This document shows positions 36,456-38,912 of a DNA stretch of 38,912 nucleotides, one piece after another (position 1 is the first letter of the stretch; the number at the start of each line of letters is the position of its first letter). The position numbers and the translations under genes were made by a program. The notes below the pieces were generated by a model. That model did not search any database. It worked only from the letters and a program-made list of their open reading frames with translations, and was not told the DNA's origin. The stretch covers positions 1-38,912 of the forward strand of contig CACOMW010000012.1 of the NCBI GenBank assembly GCA_902628365.1. The letters are read 5' to 3'. Source of the DNA: an uncultured Marinoscillum sp. (GTDB taxonomy: Bacteria; Bacteroidota; Bacteroidia; Cytophagales; MED-G16).

Positions 36456-36463
36456 CAAATATA
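36456..36463 (-). promoter_or_regulatory. -7 element TATATTTG for the GH32 gene
   Basis: An exact TAnnTTTG on the minus strand 22 nt upstream of the GH32 ATG, with no TTTG at -33. It directly follows the terminator at 36474-36508, so GH32 appears to be transcribed on its own. Confidence 0.6.
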
Positions 36464-36473
36464 CTAACCAACT

Positions 36474-36508
36474 AAAAAAAAAACCTATCTAATTAGATAG
36501 GTTTTTTT
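36474..36508 (-). terminator. Intrinsic terminator (bidirectional shape) after the small lipoprotein gene
   Basis: A perfect palindrome CCTATCTAATTAGATAGG (36484-36501) is flanked by ten A's on the left and seven T's on the right. Its stem continues into the A/T tracts. It lies 20 nt after the minus-strand lipoprotein stop and works as a terminator in either direction. Confidence 0.85.
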
Positions 36509-36528
36509 AATTTATTCTGTTTCAATGA

Positions 36529-37002
36529 TTATGGAACACATGTAACACTTGGAAGTGATTCTGTTGTTTTTGTGTACATATGAGCTGTTGCACCTTCTGC
36601 ATCTGTTATAGCTGCAGCTAACTCAGTTCCATCTGGTGAAACAATAAAAACTACATCTATCGTTGGAGCAGAAGTATAATTAAATGTTGCGCTCAATGTA
36701 TCTCCCTTATTGATTCGCATTGTATTAGTATACGATTGACCATCGCAGTCTGTATGACTTCCAGTCGCTGTACTCCATGTACAACAATCATTAACACCCT
36801 CAGTTGGATCATTATAGTAATCTTTTATTTTGTCCATATCAATGTAAATAAAAGAGATAGTACCATCAGTACCAACATATTTCCATTTAGTCTTGTCATG
36901 TTTTAACATAAAGCTTTCTGAAGCCTTATCATCATCTTCATCACAACTTACTAAAAATAATATGCTAACTATTGGAATTAAATAGTAAAGTATATTCTTC
37001 AT
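36529..37002 (-). CDS. Small cysteine-containing lipoprotein, function unknown
   Basis: A 157-residue lipoprotein: signal MKNILYYLIPIVSILF then LVSC with Cys at 20, followed by an acidic tether DEDDDK. The mature part has a CC pair (about 73-74), one Cys near 85 and one at 155 (TCVP), so two disulfides are possible. The rest is beta-rich with Ser/Thr (WKYVGTDGTISFIYID; SATFNYTSAPTIDVVFIV). I recognise no family. A TAATTTTG -7 box lies 28 nt upstream, and a strong terminator follows, so it is a single-gene unit. Confidence 0.75.
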   Translation of the reverse strand: MKNILYYLIPIVSILFLVSCDEDDDKASESFMLKHDKTKWKYVGTDGTISFIYIDMDKIKDYYNDPTEGVNDCCTWSTATGSHTDCDGQSYTNTMRINKGDTLSATFNYTSAPTIDVVFIVSPDGTELAAAITDAEGATAHMYTKTTESLPSVTCVP

Positions 37003-37030
37003 AATATTTTAATTTAAAATTATATTACAG

Positions 37031-37038
37031 CAAAATTA
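37031..37038 (-). promoter_or_regulatory. Candidate -7 element TAATTTTG for the small lipoprotein
   Basis: An exact TAnnTTTG match on the minus strand 28 nt upstream of the ATG at 37002; no TTTG at -33. Confidence 0.45.
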
Positions 37039-37125
37039 CTAAAATTTAATAAATAATGATTTTTAGTATTCATTATGAGCTTAATTTATCATTTTTGTAA
37101 CATGTTTAATTTAAAAAAATTTTTT

Positions 37126-37680
37126 ATGAAAAAAATATATTTTATTATCATTCAACTACTTGTAAGCTTTAACTTATTTGCTCAAACAAAATCAATAAAT
37201 ACTGAAACCAGTAAAATAAAATGGATAGGTAGAGAAATAACTACTAAAATACATTATGGTTCATTAAAATTTTTAGATGGTAATATTTCAATATTAGAAA
37301 ATCAAGTCAAAGGTGAGGTGACTGTTGATATGGCATCCTTAAATGTTGAAGATTTAAGTGGTGGATCTAAGCAAAGACTTGAAGGTCATTTAAAATCCGA
37401 TGATTTTTTTTCAGTTGATAAACATAAAACTGCTAAACTTGAAATAATTTCTTCTAAAAAAGAAGGTAATATATTTATGGTAAATGGAACACTTACAATA
37501 AAAGATATTTCTCATCCTATTAAATTTAAACTTGATGCACAGAGTAATAAAGCAACAACTAAATTGGCATTTGATAGATCAAAATATAATGTAAAATTTA
37601 GATCAGGTAATTTTTTTGAAAACTTAGGTGACAAGCTAATTTTAGATGATATTGATTTAGAAGTAGAATTATATTTTTAA
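37126..37680 (+). CDS. YceI family periplasmic protein
   Basis: Taking the ATG at 37126 gives 184 residues with a cleavable signal (MKKIYFIIIQLLVSFNLFAQ, Sec/SPI). An in-frame ATG at 37075 would put 17 residues before it. The mature part is a YceI lipocalin-like barrel: KIKWIGREI, GSLKFLDGNI, GEVTVDMASLNVEDLSG, RLEGHLKSDDFFSVDKH (core Asp and Phe), ANGTLTIKDISHPI-like VNGTLTIKDISHPIKF and FDRSKYNVKFRSG. YceI proteins bind isoprenoid-type lipids. A CATTTTTG near-consensus box lies at 37091-37098. Convergent with the serine hydrolase 9 nt away. Confidence 0.92.
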   Translation: MKKIYFIIIQLLVSFNLFAQTKSINTETSKIKWIGREITTKIHYGSLKFLDGNISILENQVKGEVTVDMASLNVEDLSGGSKQRLEGHLKSDDFFSVDKHKTAKLEIISSKKEGNIFMVNGTLTIKDISHPIKFKLDAQSNKATTKLAFDRSKYNVKFRSGNFFENLGDKLILDDIDLEVELYF

Positions 37681-37689
37681 AACTAGTTA

Positions 37690-38912
37690 TTAATAGGTTG
37701 AATAAACAGCTTTTTTAAGGCCATTAAGAATTTTAAAATCAAATTCAATTGACCTAGAGAGAAATATAGAATAAATATCTTTTTCTGTATCTATCCAGAA
37801 ATGTGTATTATGGTAACCTGACCAACCGAATATACCTTTTGATGCTCCAGTTCCATCTACTTCTTGATTTTCCAAAACTGAAAATGTAAAACCTATATAA
37901 TATCCTTCAAGGTCTGGAAAAGTAAATGGTTCATTAGGATCTGGATATGCATTTGTATACTTATCTACCATTAAATTGAAACTATTCTCAGATATAATTA
38001 TTTCTTCATTGTATTTACCTTTGTTAACTAACATTTTACAAAAATTAGAATAATCGTTTAAGGTAGAAACTAATCCTTCTCCTCCAAAATGAGCTTTGTT
38101 TTTAGGTAAATAAGAATACCCATCTAAAGCAGCAGTATAACCTTTTAAATTAAAATCTGATTGATTAAATGGTGTATTTGCATTTATATTTACATGTAAA
38201 GGATGTAGCCTAGAACGTTCTTCATAAGTAAGGTGAAATTTAGTATCATACATTTCAAGTTTATCAAATAAATTTTCCTTTAAAAAATCATAAAAACTTT
38301 GTCCAGTTAAAACTTCAATCAATCTACCTAGAATTGCTTGATTTAATCCATAAGTATACATTGTTCCAGGTTCAAAATCTAATGGTTCTTTTGAAATAGC
38401 ATTTGAAAAATCATCTAAATTCGAAAATCTAGATGTATTTATATAGTCTGGATATATCCCTTTATGCATATTAAATAACCAATTTTCTCCATATTGGTTA
38501 TAATAAGTAAAACCAGATCTATGTGTTAATAAATCAATAATTTTTATTTTATTTTTACATTTATAAATTTCGTTTTTCCCTTTACATTTTACATTTTCAT
38601 ATTCTGGTAAATACTTTGATAAATTATCATTTAAATCATATAATCCTCTATCTAAAAGTATCATCATTGCTACTGTAGTTATTGGTTTTGACATGGAGTG
38701 AATTGCAAAAATTGTATTACCATCAATATCCTTATCCCCTAAGTTCTTTGAATTAACAACTTCATTATAAACAATTTCACCTTGTTTATAAATTAACACA
38801 ACATTTGAACCAGTAGTTTGATTAGAAATTAATTCTTTTTGAAACTCTAGTATCTTGTTTTCTTTTGTTTCATTACTGCAACTAAAAAGTAAGATGGAAA
38901 AAAATAAAAAAT
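37690..38912 (-). CDS. Beta-lactamase-fold serine hydrolase, lipoprotein (5' end outside window)
   Basis: A 406-residue partial protein that runs off the right edge with no internal stop. The first visible residues, FLFFSILLFSCSNETK, are the end of a lipoprotein signal, so the true start lies a few codons outside; an internal GTG at 38799 is not the start. The body is a class C beta-lactamase/EstB-type domain: HSMSKPI (S-x-x-K nucleophile motif), LTHRSGFTYYNQYG, YTYGLNQAILGRLIEV (the Tyr motif) and GWSGYHNTHFW near the C-terminus in place of K-T/S-G. Members act as esterases or D-amino-peptide hydrolases. Substrate unknown. Confidence 0.85.
   Translation of the reverse strand, partial: FLFFSILLFSCSNETKENKILEFQKELISNQTTGSNVVLIYKQGEIVYNEVVNSKNLGDKDIDGNTIFAIHSMSKPITTVAMMILLDRGLYDLNDNLSKYLPEYENVKCKGKNEIYKCKNKIKIIDLLTHRSGFTYYNQYGENWLFNMHKGIYPDYINTSRFSNLDDFSNAISKEPLDFEPGTMYTYGLNQAILGRLIEVLTGQSFYDFLKENLFDKLEMYDTKFHLTYEERSRLHPLHVNINANTPFNQSDFNLKGYTAALDGYSYLPKNKAHFGGEGLVSTLNDYSNFCKMLVNKGKYNEEIIISENSFNLMVDKYTNAYPDPNEPFTFPDLEGYYIGFTFSVLENQEVDGTGASKGIFGWSGYHNTHFWIDTEKDIYSIFLSRSIEFDFKILNGLKKAVYSTY

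Overview
This is a very AT-rich window (roughly 27% G+C by eye) from a Bacteroidota chromosome, most likely a streamlined marine flavobacterium. Four things point there. Several genes sit behind Bacteroidota-type promoters (TTTG or TTG, about 19 nt, TAnnTTTG) rather than sigma70 boxes. Many exported proteins have short lipoprotein signals ending in SC. Family content fits: DUF5074 beta-propeller lipoprotein, NamZ/DUF1343, CotH, YceI and a LolC/E-type permease. Coding density is extreme, with ATGA and TAATG junctions and convergent genes whose stop codons overlap. The genus is an inference and cannot be read from the window. No stretch of 300 bases lacks a gene; the longest gap is about 146 bases (30533-30678).

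Layout. 1-137: 3' end of miaA, convergent with pfkA. 1172-2419: a lone GT4-like glycosyltransferase. 2394-15833 (minus strand): a nearly gapless run of 14 genes, CotH-like lipoprotein, GH3 glycosidase, NamZ-like muramidase, fmt, folA, cinA, a 2-oxoacid dehydrogenase E2, a double-DUF2061 membrane protein, folK, a TSUP transporter, GT2 glycosyltransferase, methyltransferase and a Wzx-type flippase. It mixes envelope/polysaccharide genes with formyl-Met-tRNA and folate metabolism.

15936-26767: a LolC/E-type permease, a dolichyl-phosphate-mannose-synthase-like GT2, argS with a glutathione peroxidase, a small membrane protein with a penicillin-acylase family enzyme, tRNA-Arg(UCG) and sucC, then a LolD-like ATPase with an EamA permease and a lipoprotein carrying a short repeat. 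26831-29888: the NAD salvage pair pncB-pncA, convergent with gap.

30021-38912 is more accessory. tRNA-Glu(UUC) is followed by one small ABM-like gene and then by a degraded direct repeat of the tRNA 3' end plus its terminator, which looks like a relic attachment site. Next come a DUF5074 lipoprotein, a membrane-anchored PEGA/FGE-like/alpha-beta-hydrolase fusion, a methyltransferase, a GH32 lipoprotein, a cysteine-containing small lipoprotein, YceI and a beta-lactamase-fold lipoprotein that runs off the window.

Most of the window is core metabolism. The parts most worth following up are the fusion protein at 31723-33975, the tRNA-Glu relic site, the CotH-GH3-NamZ trio, and an intrinsic terminator for miaA embedded inside the convergent pfkA coding sequence.
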